Origin: Okapia johnstoni
Taxonomy: Eukaryota > Chordata > Mammalia > Artiodactyla > Giraffidae
Length of the DNA: 64,000 nt
NCBI GenBank assembly: GCA_024291935.2
Contig: CM044320.1
Span: forward strand, 48,736,001 to 48,800,000
Reading direction: 5' to 3'
Part shown: positions 1 to 10,667 of the stretch, in pieces
Layout of the letters: every line of letters starts with the position of its first letter
How positions within the stretch are numbered: the stretch's first letter is position 1
The notes under the pieces: generated by a model
Database searches by the model: none
Seen by the model: the letters and a program-made list of their open reading frames with translations, nothing else
Told to the model about the DNA's origin: nothing
Made by a program: the position numbers and the translations under genes

Positions 1-210
1 TGAGCTGTGAGCATTTTTCATGTTTGTGCTGGGCCAGGCATCCCCCCAGGAGCCAGGTATTTTGGGGCATCAAGCACTCATTGGTCAGAGGAAGTTGCAA
101 CATATCACCTGATCCTGGCAGCTGCCCTGAGGAGAAGAAAGGAGCAGAGAGGATACTCGCAGAGTAACTGAGCAGGGCTCTTGCAATGTAGGGACACGCT
201 CTTTCCCTTC
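1..210. other. Unassigned intergenic sequence
   Basis: No ORF, RNA gene or repeat that I recognise. Confidence 0.6.
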
Positions 211-800
211 TACCATGACATTTGGGCTGCTTCCATGTCCTGGCTATTGTAAATAGTGCTGCTATGAACATCGAAAGGCATGTAAGTTTTTGAATTATGG
301 TTTTCTCTGGGTATATCCCCAGGAGTGGGGTTTCAGGACCATATGGTAGTTCTATGTTTAGTTTTTTAAGGAACCTCCATACTGTTCTCCATAGTGGCTG
401 TTTCAGTTCACACTCCCACCAGCAGTGTAAAAGGGTTCCCTTCCCCATGCCTCCTTCAGGATTTGTTTGTAGATTTTTTGATGATGGCCATTCTGATCAG
501 AGTGAGCTGCTACATCATTGTAGTTTTGATTTGCGTTTCTCTGATATTAATAAATAGTGATGTTGAGCATCTTTTCATGCATTTGTTGGCCACCTGTGTG
601 TCTTCTGTGGAGAAATGTCTAGTTAGGTTTTCTGCCTGTTTTTTGGATTGGGTCATTTGTTTCTTTGATATTGAACTGCATAAGCTGTTTGTATATTTTG
701 GAGATTAATTTTTTGTCAGCTGCTTCATTTGCAAATATTTTCCCCCATTCTGAGAGTTGTCTTTTCTCCTTTTGTGCATTTTCTAATTTTTCTACAGTGA
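211..800 (-). mobile_element. L1 LINE fragment (ORF2 3' part), antisense
   Basis: Typical reverse-strand L1 wording: ATTCCATGT-like start, GGGTATATCCCCAGGAGTGG at 310-329, and 'dying' ORF2 text. The minus strand encodes broken ORF2 C-terminal pieces, for example [12 protein letters not shown] at about 620-680. No intact frame. An old copy. Confidence 0.85.
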
Positions 801-896
801 TTGAGGATGGGGGTGAATTTCTGCCCTCAACAACATTCAAAAGGGCCACAAATGTATTTGGATGTAATAATAAAACAAACAAAAATAATGAAAGTT

Positions 897-1000
897 AAGT
901 ATTGAGCACTTACTATATGTTAGGAACTGCTTTAAGCTCTTTACATGTGTTATCTCATTTAATCCTAGAAATGGTTCAGCTAATCACACTGTCTCAACAT
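897..1000 (+). repeat. MIR SINE remnant
   Basis: Matches the MIR 3' half: GAGCACTTACTATATG, then a CATTTAATCCT core ending. Ancient and diverged. Confidence 0.65.
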
Positions 1001-1545
1001 CATCTTAAGAAGCATCCTGTGCTCAAAAACTGGGTTATTTCCTGACTTTATGCAGACAGAGTGACATACTTACCATACAATCCTATTTATCCCCTTATTA
1101 TGTGTTACAAGCAGAGATGTAAACGAACTAAGAATGTTTCTTATGAGTAAAGATTTTGAAACTGAGAGTCTACTGAGTCTCATATCACTGCCTCATGGTG
1201 TAAAGAGGACTTGCTCACTAGATGAGAATTCTCCAAGTACCACCCTACTAATTCATCTTATGAGGCGTGAATCTCACATGCCTTCAAAATGACTCCATTT
1301 AAAGTAAAATACAGCCTGTCACATACAGAGTTTTCAAGGTTGGCCTTCTAGACCCAAGGATTCCCCCATCAGATGGGCCATGGAAGCTAGCTTACTCCAC
1401 CCACGATTCGCTAGTGTTTCCAGGGAAGCAAATACCATGCATAACGAAAGCAGAGAAGTCTATGCCAGTCAAGAGCCAACCCATCGCTCCACCCAAACCA
1501 GAAAGTCAGGAGCCTGATGCCATGGAATGTGCTGTGCTTCTTCCT
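1001..1545. other. Unassigned intergenic sequence
   Basis: No gene or recognised repeat. It leads into the tandem duplication at 1546. Confidence 0.5.
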
Positions 1546-1747
1546 CCCACCAGCTGCCGGCTGGATGCAGGACTTCCTGACATGTTCTTGGAACTCAGGG
1601 AGGATGGAATTGGGAGAACAGGCCATACCATCACTGCTAGAAACTGCCCACCAGCCACCGGCTGGATGCAGGACTTCCTGACATGTTCCTGGAACTCAGG
1701 GAGGATGGAATTGGGAGAACAGGCCACACCATCACTGCCAGAAACTG
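1546..1747. repeat. Two-copy tandem duplication, 101-bp unit
   Basis: Copy 1 is 1546-1646 and copy 2 is 1647-1747. Both run from CCCACCAGC through GGCTGGATGCAGGACTTCCT to CAGAAACTG-like ends and differ at only a few bases. The family, if any, is unknown to me. Short ORFs on both strands here are repeats of the same unit and not credible genes. Confidence 0.9.
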
Positions 1748-1847
1748 GGCAAGTACAACAGAAGTTATTACATTAAAGAAAATAATTATGATAAAAACCA
1801 CTGGTTCTGAAAACTATTTCACCTATTTATATTGGACTACTGACATT

Positions 1848-2048
1848 CTGTCAGGTGGCTCAATGGTAAAGAACCTGCCTGCCAAGGCAGGAGACGCAGG
1901 AGACAGGGGTTTGATTCTTGGATCAAAAAGATTCCCCTGGAGTAGGAAATGGCTGCTAACTCCAGTATTCTTGCTTAGGAAATCCCATGGACAGAGGAGC
2001 CTGGCGGGCTACAGTCTATAGGGTCCCAAAAGTTGGACATGACTGAAC
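1848..2048 (+). mobile_element. Bov-tA-type SINE
   Basis: tRNA-like head (GGCTCAATGGTAAAGAACC), then the ACTCCAGTATTCTTGC and GGACAGAGGAGCCTGGCGGG body of bovine SINEs, ending GGACATGACTGAAC. The following CA repeat is its tail. Confidence 0.9.
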
Positions 2049-2053
2049 GTGCG

Positions 2054-2063
<10 letters not shown>

Positions 2064-2128
<65 letters not shown>
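2064..2128. repeat. (CA)n microsatellite, about 32 units
   Basis: 65 uninterrupted bases of CA/AC, preceded by a short CG-rich alternating stretch (GTGCGCACGCGCGCG). It grew from the SINE tail and is likely polymorphic. The alternating purine-pyrimidine run could adopt Z-DNA. Confidence 0.97.
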
Positions 2129-2130
<2 letters not shown>

Positions 2131-2261
2131 ACTTTCTAGGACTTTTCTACCTTCAGGGCCAGAGTGAAGGACACCCTCAGGACAGAGTGAAGGAGAGGGA
2201 GTGACTAATGTTGACAGAAAGGAGAGTCAAAATTTTGGAACTGAGAAGTTCTAAGAGCTTC

Positions 2262-2395
2262 CATTTCCCAAAGAAGAAACAGAGGCACAGAGAGACTCAG
2301 TGACTTATTTGAAAATCACACAGTGTAGTCAGTACTATTGGAATCTAGATCTCTGGACTTCTAGTTCAGTGTGCTTTTACCAGAGATACCCAGCC
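2262..2395 (+). repeat. MIR SINE remnant
   Basis: GAAGAAACAGAGGCACAGAG followed by ACTCAGTGACTTATTTGAA and a TCTAGATCTCTGGACTTC ending is the MIR core. Confidence 0.75.
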
Positions 2396-2617
2396 CCATC
2401 TTTTTAAAAAAATAAAACAATGAAGCACTTTAGAAAACAGGGAAATTTTAGCCCCTTCCCCAAATTGTCCATAATTATAACTTTCTAATAGCTATTACTG
2501 TTTTTGTATATCTTTTTCATACATATCTTTATTTTCATGTTTAATATTACCATAATCATTACCATACATGTTTCAGATTTTTTGAAACAGAAGACATTTT
2601 TTACAATTTCAATAATT

Positions 2618-2740
2618 AGTATGTTCATTCATATTTCTTTATTAAATGTCTACGTGCACCAGGTACTGTTCTAAATAAAACAATGTCCCTGCCCCACAGA
2701 ACTAACATCCTAGTGGGATGGACATAGAACATATAAATAA
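2618..2740 (+). repeat. L2 LINE remnant
   Basis: Resembles the L2 3' region: GTGCACCAGGTACTGTTCTA, then CCCTGCCCCACAGAACTAAC, then CATCCTAGTGGGATGGACAT. The remaining bases of 2400-2950 hold nothing recognised. Confidence 0.6.
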
Positions 2741-2956
2741 GTAATGTACGACATTCCCCAACCAATGATGATAATTTGTTCCTGGAAAAGGGTCCTTGTG
2801 GAGTGAATTCTCATAGGCTGAAAATGTAACTAACATTAATTTCAATAAGTAAAACATTTTTTCCTGAGTGTCCCCTTTGTTAAAAACACCAAACCCATCA
2901 AAACAGACACAGTTATCTCATAAGTAAATAATTATCATAGGACTTATATCTGTGAT

Positions 2957-3180
2957 GGGCTTCCCAGGTGGAGCAGTGGTAAAGTATCTGTCTGCCAATG
3001 CTGGAGAGGCAGGAGATGTGGTTTCTATCCCTCGGTTGGGAAGATTCCCCTGGAGGAGGAAATGGCAACCCACTCCAGTATTCTTGCCTGGACAATCCCA
3101 TGGACAGAGAAGCCTGGCAGGCTACAGTTTATGGGGTCACAAAGAGTCAGACATGACTGAGTACACATACACACACACAT
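2957..3180 (+). mobile_element. Bov-tA-type SINE with CA tail
   Basis: Starts GGGCTTCCCAGGTGG, has the AGGAAATGGCAACCCACTCC body, and ends GACATGACTGAG with a short CA tail. Confidence 0.92.
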
Positions 3181-3490
3181 ACCTGTGATACCCAGAGTTT
3201 ATGTAATTAGATGTTTACTGCAAAAAAAAAAAAGATGAGCAATAAAGACTAAAAATATGGATGAAATGATGCATGAGATGAATATTTCCATGAGTCCTTT
3301 AAAAGGAGAAACTTAGGGCACCCTGCATCACTTTCAAGACTGTAAGGATGACACATGGGTGCTTGTGCTGAATGCACTCAGAAGCTTCCTAAACCCCAGA
3401 AATCCAAATCCATCCTCCTGAATGTGAAGAATGACTCATAGCTGAAATGGAGGAGGTATTAAATAAAACTGATTAAGTATGCTTCTTCCT

Positions 3491-3573
3491 GTCCAAGTAC
3501 TAACCAGGCCTGACCCTGCTTAGCTTCAGAAATCAGACAAGACTGGGTGCATTCAGGGCAGTATGACTATGGA
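3491..3573 (-). pseudogene. 5S rRNA pseudogene fragment
   Basis: Read on the minus strand this is the first two thirds of 5S rRNA: TCCATAGTCATACTGCCCTG in place of the usual start, then AAGCTAAGCAGGGTCAGGCC and GGTTAGTACTTGGA. The A box and loop regions are mutated, the last third of the molecule is missing and no T-run terminator is visible, so it is a dead copy. Confidence 0.87.
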
Positions 3574-3672
3574 TAAGTCTATTTATTGAAATACCATCTA
3601 GCCCTGCAACACAGTTCTCTCCAGGGACTAACCAGTACAATGGCAGATAGTGATCAGTCGTAGGGGGGAAAA

Positions 3673-3703
3673 CGTGTGTGTGTGTGTGTGCGCGTGTGTG
3701 TAT
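3673..3703. repeat. (TG)n microsatellite
   Basis: Alternating GT run interrupted once by GCGC. Confidence 0.9.
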
Positions 3704-3884
3704 GATTTCCAGATAAAAGAGGATAGGGAATGATGAGGAGCAGAGATGAGGTGAGGAGGATCACATCTTATACAGAAAAATCAGAGAAAGAAAGGTCAGA
3801 CTGGTCAGAGGTGACCATTCAGCACAGCTGTGAATGACATGAGAAAGTGAGCCACTATCTAGGAAAAGACCATACCAAAAAGGA

Positions 3885-4300
3885 AACAGGAAGTGCAAAG
3901 GCCCTTTTGCAGAGCTTGCTGGATGTGCTCAAAGAATGGCAAGAAGGCTGTTGTGAGGGAGCCCAGTGTGGGAGGCAGGGTTGTAGAAGCTGATGGTGTC
4001 CAGGTGCTAGGTTAAGAAGGGCCTTGCTGGCCATGCTGAAGACCTGAGAACTTTGGAAGCCAGTGTAAGATTTTGAGCAAGGAGTGACACAAACAGATTC
4101 ATACATTAAAAACAGACTATGGGTCAGGGAGATAAATTAGGAGAATATCATGGGATTCAATTGAGAGAAGGAGAGAAGAAGGTAGCTGGGGTCAGGGTTA
4201 CAATAATGCAGACAGAGAGAAGTAGTTAGATTTTAGTTGTGTTTTGAATATAAAGCCAAAAGGATCTGCTTTGAGCTGAATGTGACCCATATCAGAGAAA
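3885..4300 (+). repeat. L2 LINE remnant
   Basis: Old L2-like text: AGTGCAAAGGCCC, AAGAAGGGCCTTGCTGG, ATTTTGAGCAAGGAGTGACA, AGGATCTGCTTTGAG. Degenerate, no coding capacity. Confidence 0.7.
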
Positions 4301-4324
4301 AAGAGGAATCAATACTATTAACAA

Positions 4325-4860
4325 TAACAACAGCTAACAGTTTGTTACCTTCTATGCTTTACATATGTTAATCACAAGTGCACTTATACTTAATGTCTTT
4401 CTAGTACCTTCTCTGTGCCAGATTCTAAATGCTTTAACAGACATTCACTCATATCATCCTTATAACAATCCCATCGTGTAGGCACTATTATTGACTCCAT
4501 TTTTATATAAGAAAACTGAGGCGAGAGTGGTTCTGTGGTTTGTGTAAGGGTGACCCAATAGGAAGGGCTTCCCTGGCGACTCAGCGGTAAAGAATCCACC
4601 TGCAATGCAGGAGACGCAGGTTCGATCCCTGGGTCGAACCTGATGGAGGACATGGCAACCCACTCCAGTATTCTTGCCTGGAGAATCACATAAGCAGTGG
4701 AGCCTGGTAGGCTACAGTCCATAGGGTCGCAAAGAGTCAGACATGAAGCAACGTAGCACGCACGCACGCACGACCCAACAGGAAATGGTAGAACTGAGCT
4801 TTGAATCCAAGCCCTTTGACTACAGAGTCAAGATTCCTAACCACTACACACAGAACCTCT
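4325..4860 (+). repeat. MIR SINE, split by a later SINE
   Basis: The MIR runs from about 4325 to 4564 and resumes at 4785-4860 (TTTGAATCCAAGCCCTTTGA). The interruption is the Bov-tA element at 4565-4771. Confidence 0.8.
4565..4771 (+). mobile_element. Bov-tA-type SINE nested in a MIR
   Basis: GGGCTTCCCTGGCGACTCAG head, standard body, CACG-repeat tail. Flanked by target-site duplications GACCCAATAGGAA (4552-4564) and GACCCAACAGGAA (4772-4784), one mismatch. Confidence 0.95.
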
Positions 4861-5188
4861 TGTGATGATAAGGTTTTGATCTAAGCAGCTGGGTAGGTGG
4901 TGTTGCCATCAACTGAGACAGGAATATCTGGGGCTTATTAGATCTCCGAGTGTAGATGTTGTGTGGTCACTTGTAAAGAATCTGATGTTCACAGGAGAAG
5001 CCAGTCTGAATGATCAGCATATACATGGAATGTAAGGCTCAGCAACAGGTAGAGGAATAAAGTTCATTTGAGTTCAACAGTAATTTGTTATCTGAATTCA
5101 AATTATATGTCTGTTGGGTATCAGGTATGGTACTAGGCACCAGATAAAAAGAGACAAGCGAATCACAGAGTTGTTGCTCTTAAGAATA

Positions 5189-5292
5189 TTTTAGGAAGAA
5201 GGAGAAGGAATAGGGGAAGGAAAGGAGGGAGACGAGAAAGAGGAGGAGGAAAAGAGGAGGGGGAAAGGGGAAGAGCAGGAAGAAGGAGGAGC
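5189..5292 (+). repeat. Purine-rich (GA) tract
   Basis: About 100 bases almost entirely A and G on the + strand (AGGAAGAAGGAGAAGG type). Low complexity. Such tracts can form triplex DNA. Confidence 0.9.
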
Positions 5293-6195
5293 CATTCATG
5301 ATATTGGTATCTGGGGTTTGCCTAATGAGTCCAGTGGAACACCTCATGGAAAAGCCTGATAGTTGACAAGCCTCCACCCATTGATTCATCAAGTATGAGG
5401 GGAGAAGAAAGAGTTTTTCAGACATGTGAAATCTCAAAATAATTACTTCCTGTGGACTGTTTCTCAGGAAGCTTCTGGGTGGTGTGCACAGCCCAGACAA
5501 GGGAGTATATGAAGAAAGAAACCTGAGGTTCAAGTAATAAGAGATCAACAGGGTAAAGACTGGTAAACTTCCTGGAGTCTGATAAACTGAGATCCCAGGG
5601 CAAAAAGTGTGCAACAGGTCTGGAGAGCAGTAAGTCCACAGTGATTACATGATGTATTGGCACATACTGAGGGAGAGTCACACTCTTGGGGAAGTCTGGG
5701 AATGAGGTGACTGGGGGAAGGGAGCGGGGGCGGGGGTCTCTTTTTGTGGGCATGTAGACGCTCCGTCAGTCTCTCAGTCTTCAGTTGTCCCCAGGGGCTT
5801 CTGTCCACAGTTTCTCTGGTTTAACCTCTTCTGTGAGTGAAACTTCAGTTTTCTGCTGGGGTGGTGGAGGGACAGTTGCTCAGCTTTCTGAGGGGTGGGA
5901 GGTTGAGGAATTGGGATAGAATTTCTTTATGTATACGTTTCCGGACCCCTCTTCATCAGCTTCTCCCTCTTCAAGAACTATTGCTGCCTCCAAATCCTGA
6001 TCCTTCTAGGGGCTTCTGAGGTACAAATAAGCCTACTTCTGGGCCTTCTTTGCCACTGGCTAGAATTTCAGCTTCCTCTCATTTTCTAAGTAGGTTTCTA
6101 CTTAATGCATCTGCTTTCCAGCTTCCAAAATTTTATCCTAGTTCTTTCACTCTGTCTTTTATGGTTTATGCTGTTTTTATTCCACCACAGTTGAT
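5293..6195. other. Unassigned intergenic sequence
   Basis: About 0.9 kb. Overlapping minus-strand ORFs of 87-144 codons exist, but they lack any family resemblance and are probably chance. No clear repeat. Confidence 0.5.
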
Positions 6196-6209
6196 TTTAG
6201 TGAGGTTTG

Positions 6210-6313
6210 TGCTTATTTGCTCAGTCGTGTCCGACCCTCTGTGACCGTATGGACTGTAGCCTGCTGCACTCCTCTGTCCATGGGGATTCTCCAGGCAAGA
6301 ATACTGGAGTGGG
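6210..6313 (-). mobile_element. Truncated Bov-tA-type SINE, antisense
   Basis: Contains the reverse SINE text TATTTGCTCAGTCGTGTCCG and CCAGGCAAGAATACTGGAGT. Bounded by perfect 14-bp target-site duplications TTTAGTGAGGTTTG at 6196-6209 and 6314-6327, so the element inserted already truncated. Confidence 0.96.
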
Positions 6314-6399
6314 TTTAGTGAGGTTTGGGAAGGAACAAAAAGTAAATATATCTGTTCAATCTGTCATGCTGTTCGAAAAGTAGTTTTCTTTTAAATTGT

Positions 6400-7500
6400 A
6401 AAATATTTGCATAGAGCTTAATGAATAATTGTAAAGTGAACAATCATTAACCAATACTCAAGTCAAGAAATAAAACATTGATAGCACCCTAAAAGCCCTC
6501 CAGGTATCCCTTCCTCATGACAACTAGCTACCTCTCCCCATAGGTAACACTATACCACCTTTTGTTATTACAACTTCCTTCTTTTTCTTTATTGTTTTAC
6601 TACCCATGTCTGCATTGTGAAACAACACAGTTTAATTTGCTCTGTTTTGAAATTTTTATATAAATGGAGTGAAAAGTGTGTATTCTTTACTGTTTAGCTT
6701 CTTTTACCCAACCCAATAAAATTTAGTCATGGCACTGTTCACAACCATCTTGATTGGCTGAGTATGCCCCCAAATATTTATCTGTGTCTCTGTGGGTGTG
6801 CTTTTGAGTTGTTTCCAGTTTGCAGTAAGTCTCATTGCTGGGACATTCTTGTACACACAACTTGGTGCACATGTACACAAGTCTCATGTGGTACGCTGCA
6901 GGGAGTAAACATTCTGAGTCACAGTGCATGGGTATCTTCATCTTTATATTACCCATCATTTGCAAAGTGCTTCTACCAATGTTATATGCAAGTTCCCAGT
7001 GCTTCACATTCTTGCCAACACTTGGTATTTTTTGACTTTAGTTTTTGCCAGTTTGGTGGCTGTGCAAACCTAGCATATAGAGTGGGAACTATTATGCTTC
7101 CTTTTCCCTGTACTTGCATCACTTTATCACCATGCTTTTTAAGTCTTAAAAAATATTTTTTAACTTATTTGGCTGCATTCGGTCTTAGTTCTGGCCCTTG
7201 AGATCTTCCTTGTGTTAAGCAGCATCTTTCATTGGGGTGTGCAGGCTCAGTAGTTGTGACTGGCACTCGGGCTCAGTTGCCCAGCAGCGTGTGGCATCTT
7301 AGTTCCCTGACCAGGGATTGCATCCACATCCCCTGCATTGCAAGGTCAATTCTTAACCTCTGAACCATCAGAGAAGTCCTCATCACCATGCTTTTTGAAA
7401 GGATCACTGAAACTTGTTTCTCATGAAGGTCAAATCTGTAAGACAATATTTGTTCCATTGTTGCTTCTTGAAGTTATTCCACATGGAGCCTTCTGACCTG
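6400..7500 (-). mobile_element. Old L1 3' fragment, antisense, split by a CHR-type SINE
   Basis: Reverse-strand text of an old mammalian L1 3' region (TAAATGGAGT, GAGTTGTTTCCAGTTT, TTGCCAACACTTGGTATT). Heavily diverged. The right boundary is approximate. Confidence 0.6.
7141..7381 (-). mobile_element. CHR-type (artiodactyl tRNA) SINE, antisense
   Basis: Reverse text TTTGGCTGCATTCGGTCTTA, then TTCCCTGACCAGGGATTG and AGAGAAGTCCT. Perfect 15-bp target-site duplications ATCACCATGCTTTTT at 7126-7140 and 7382-7396. Confidence 0.95.
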
Positions 7501-7629
7501 CTCCCATCTGGACTAGCTGCTTACTTGTACTCCTGGATTTGCTGTTTCCTGTCATACCTTTCTGCATTTTCTCCCTTTTTTTCATGGAGCACATTCTCCA
7601 GAAGCTTCATGAGAAATGGTATATAGGGA

Positions 7630-8110
7630 ATAGCACTTTTGATGCCTTGTCTATTCAAAAACATCTTTATCCTCCTCTCATACTTGGTATGATAGTTTGA
7701 TTTCCTATAGAATTTTCAGCTGTCGTTTTTCCTAAAAGAACTGTGAAGGCATTATTTTATTGTCCTCTAGCTTTCTACACACTTGTTGAGAACTTTCACC
7801 CTGAAGAATCATGTTCTTAAGATTTTTAGAAATTTTCCTTTGTAAGTTTCATTCTCTCCATTCTCTCTCTAGAATTCCTATAGTTTGTGTTTTAGACTTC
7901 AAGGATTGAACTTACAAACTTCTTTTCTTTTAGCTTTTTTCCCACCTCTCTGTATTTTTGTTCTCAACTTTATCTTCTAATTCTTCCACGAATTGTTCAT
8001 TTCTGTTCCTCTATTTTAATTTCCAGAAGCTCCTTCTTATTCCCTAAATGTGACATTTTAACAGCAAACTCTTCACATTTCATAAATGTGGAATTTTCCT
8101 TGTTTTCTCA
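7630..8110. repeat. Possible ancient interspersed repeat
   Basis: T-rich text (TTATTGTCCTCTAGCTTTC, AGAATTCCTATAGTTTGTG, CAACTTTATCTTCTAATTC) reads like an old, diverged retroelement, but I cannot name the family. Confidence 0.35.
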
Positions 8111-8379
8111 GGAAATAACTCCAGTGTTTTTTGTTTGTTTGTTTTTAAGGTTTTCCTTAGCTTTTTTTCAGTGACACTGTTTTTCTTAATGTTTCTTTCC
8201 CCATTTCTTCTGGTCTCTGTCTTTTGCATGAAAGGTTTTTCCCAAATGGAGAGTGATCCGTGGATGTCCATTCAGTTAAACAGAGAGGCACCATAAGCTA
8301 ATAGGAAACTGTGTGTGAAGGCTAGGCTTGTTGAGGAGAGGGTCTCATTTTAGGGTGATCAGGTGAGGGTCCTGTCTTT

Positions 8380-8706
8380 TTCTTTAATTAATTAGTTAAT
8401 TGTTTTTTGCTCCTCTGGGTCTTTGTAGCAGCAAGTGGGCTTTCTCTAGTTGCAGCAAGTAGGGGCAACTCTTCATTTTGGTGTGAGGGCTTCTCATCGA
8501 GATGGCTTCTCTTGTTGTGGAGCACAAGTTCTGGGTGCACGGGCTTCATTAGTTGCAGCTTGTGAGCTCTAGAGCGAGGGCTCAGTAGTTGTGGCACATG
8601 GGCTTAGTTGCTCTGCAGCATGTAGGATCTTCCTGGACCAGGGAGCAAACGTGTGTCCCCTGCATTGGCAGGCAGATTCTTATCCAGTGCACCACCACGG
8701 ATGTTC
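8380..8706 (-). mobile_element. CHR-type SINE, antisense, full length
   Basis: Reverse CHR text including GTAGCAGCAAGTGGGC, GAGGGCTCAGTAGTTGTGGC, TTAGTTGCTCTGCAGCATGT. Perfect 14-bp target-site duplications AGGGTCCTGTCTTT at 8366-8379 and 8707-8720. Confidence 0.95.
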
Positions 8707-9073
8707 AGGGTCCTGTCTTTGTATAGAGCCCCTAGATCCCAGTGTTCTCTTGGGCTGGTTGGTTTCCCCAGAAAGGAATCCTCTCCAGTCCTGCCTGAGA
8801 GAGTAGAAAAATCTGGTAGCAGCAGGATCCAAGTGTTGAAAAGCTGGGGCGGGGTCTCCTCATTCAGTAGACAAATGGTCTCTAACCCCTATTTTCTAGG
8901 GAAACATCTCACTCCAGGCCTTAGGAGTGGTGGGTTCCTCATCCAGAGTTTCTGTAGTTTAACCTTTCCAGAAAGGGTGGTTTTCATTTTTGGCAAGAAA
9001 AATGAAGAGGCAATTGCCTGGCTGCCCAGAAAAGCCTTCTGGTTTTTCATTTTACCTCCCACCCTTACCTTTA

Positions 9074-9200
9074 GGTGGACATGGACTGTGAGTTTAAACA
9101 GACTCCGAGAGATAGTGAAGAACAGGGAAGCCTGGTCTGCTGCAGTCCATAGGATCACAACGAGTCAGAGATAACTTAGCAACTGAACAACAACAACAAC
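9074..9200 (+). mobile_element. BovB 3' tail
   Basis: GGACATGGACTGTGAGTTTA followed by AGGGAAGCCTGGTCTGCTGC and the (CAA)n-like end, the 3' terminus of BovB LINEs and related SINEs. Confidence 0.8.
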
Positions 9201-9547
9201 TTAGTTTATAAATACACAGCACTTCTGGTTTCTGACTCTTCCTGGGGGTTACTGTGCTACAATAGGTTTTGTTCTTGTTGGCCTCTTTCCCTTAAGGTTT
9301 TTAACAGGTGAAGAAAGCTGAAACCCAAGTCAATTACCACTTGCATTCTTCCAAACCTTTTACTGGCAGTCATATCTTCTCACCTTCTCTCTCTTTTTTA
9401 ATTCCTTCGATGTCATTTTAGTGCTGTTCCAGGAAGTAGTGGAATATGTGCAATCAACATAGTCTTCTGGACATCACTCCTTCTTTGTGTTTAACTTTCT
9501 ATATCCAAAAGAGGAGTTGATATTGTTTGCAATAAAAGATACATAGG

Positions 9548-9810
9548 AGGAAGAATGGGAGGAAGAGATAGTTAGGAGTTTGGGATTGACATGTACACAC
9601 TGCTATATTTAAAATGGGTAACCAACAAGGACACACTGTATAGCACAGGGAACTCTGCTAAATGTTATGTGGCACCCTGGATGGGAAAGGAGTTTGAGGG
9701 AGAATGGATACATGTATATGTATGGCTAAGTCCTTTTGTGGTCTTCCTGAAACTATCATAACATTGTTAATCAGCTATACTCCAATATAAAATAAAAAGT
9801 TTAAAAGAAA
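9548..9810 (+). mobile_element. L1 3' tail insertion
   Basis: Artiodactyl L1 3' UTR ending AGCTATACTCCAATATAAAA and a poly-A run. Target-site duplications AAAAGATACATAGG (9534-9547) and AAAAGATATATAGG (9811-9824), one mismatch. Confidence 0.9.
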
Positions 9811-9824
9811 AAAAGATATATAGG

Positions 9825-10159
9825 CAAAAAAGATTGAAATAGGGGGAGAGAAACAGAAGTCAAGCAACAAAAGAAGGGAAATACATGTGCCAGAAAATCC
9901 GGCTATGGATGTGGGCTCTGACAGCACAAAGGTTGGCCTTACTGGCCATAGCAGTTCTGCTAAAAGGAGAAACATGAGGAGTTTCATAGCCTTCATTACC
10001 TAACAGGAAACACGCCAGGGCATCAGATAAAACTCCTCCTGCTAAATTTATTGAGCTGTTGACCCCATTGCTTAATAAAGTACCTAGTACTCCAATGCAG
10101 AATTGATTACATTGAGTTGGTCAGAGTGAGACTCAGATAAAAGACAAAAGAAAAGAAGA
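9825..10159. other. Unassigned sequence before an LTR
   Basis: Nothing I recognise. It may belong to the same endogenous retroviral family as the LTR that follows. Confidence 0.4.
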
Positions 10160-10667
10160 TGTGTGAGGGTAGTACTGAGTCATTTACACTTCTCCCAACT
10201 CAGGCCTTGTGGTGACTCTGTGGACCGAGGACTGTCACTTGCCATTTCAGTAAACAAAGGATGTTGTTGCTGTCAGCCACTGCAGCCACCTCCAGCTGTG
10301 TACCCTGAGTGGATTCAGGGTGGAGAAAACAGGATACTGGTCCTAGACAGTTACGGTGCATCTCAAAGGAATGATTTCAATGAGCCCAGACTCTTTCATC
10401 TTCCCCCCCCTCCCAAAAGCACTAAATTCATTAACTTGAGATATCTATTTTTTCTTTAAGTAACAGTAATCTTTTGATGTTCCAACTACCTGGTTTTTGT
10501 TTTCAAGACTCCTATATATCCTGGTTCCTCCCTTACCTCTTCCGAACAATCCTTCAGAGCTATCTGAGAGGCTGTCTCCTGAGCTTAATTCCTCAGTGTG
10601 TCCGCCAAGTAAAACATAATCCTCAACTTCTAGATTGGGCTTTTTTTTCAGTTGATAACACTGACTC
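10160..10667 (+). mobile_element. LTR of an endogenous retrovirus (solo or partial)
   Basis: About 500 bp, related along its length to a second copy at 21,740-22,256: both carry CAGTAAACAAAG, CATTAACTTGAGATATCT, AGTAATCTTTTGATGTTC, AGAGCTATCTGAGAGGCTG and a final TTTTTTCA pyrimidine run. An AAAACATAAT in place of the AATAAA signal lies near 10,610. No gag, pol or env remains beside it. Confidence 0.75.

Noticed and set aside
1411..2021. Cluster of overlapping ORFs on both strands
   Set aside because: They repeat the same peptides because of the 101-bp tandem duplication and then run into a SINE. Not a gene.
2064..2128. CRISPR-like or other regular array
   Set aside because: Simple CA microsatellite. 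No spacer-repeat structure exists anywhere in the window.
5180..5808. Three overlapping minus-strand ORFs (87-144 codons)
   Set aside because: One is largely translation of the purine tract. None has a signal of selection or family match.
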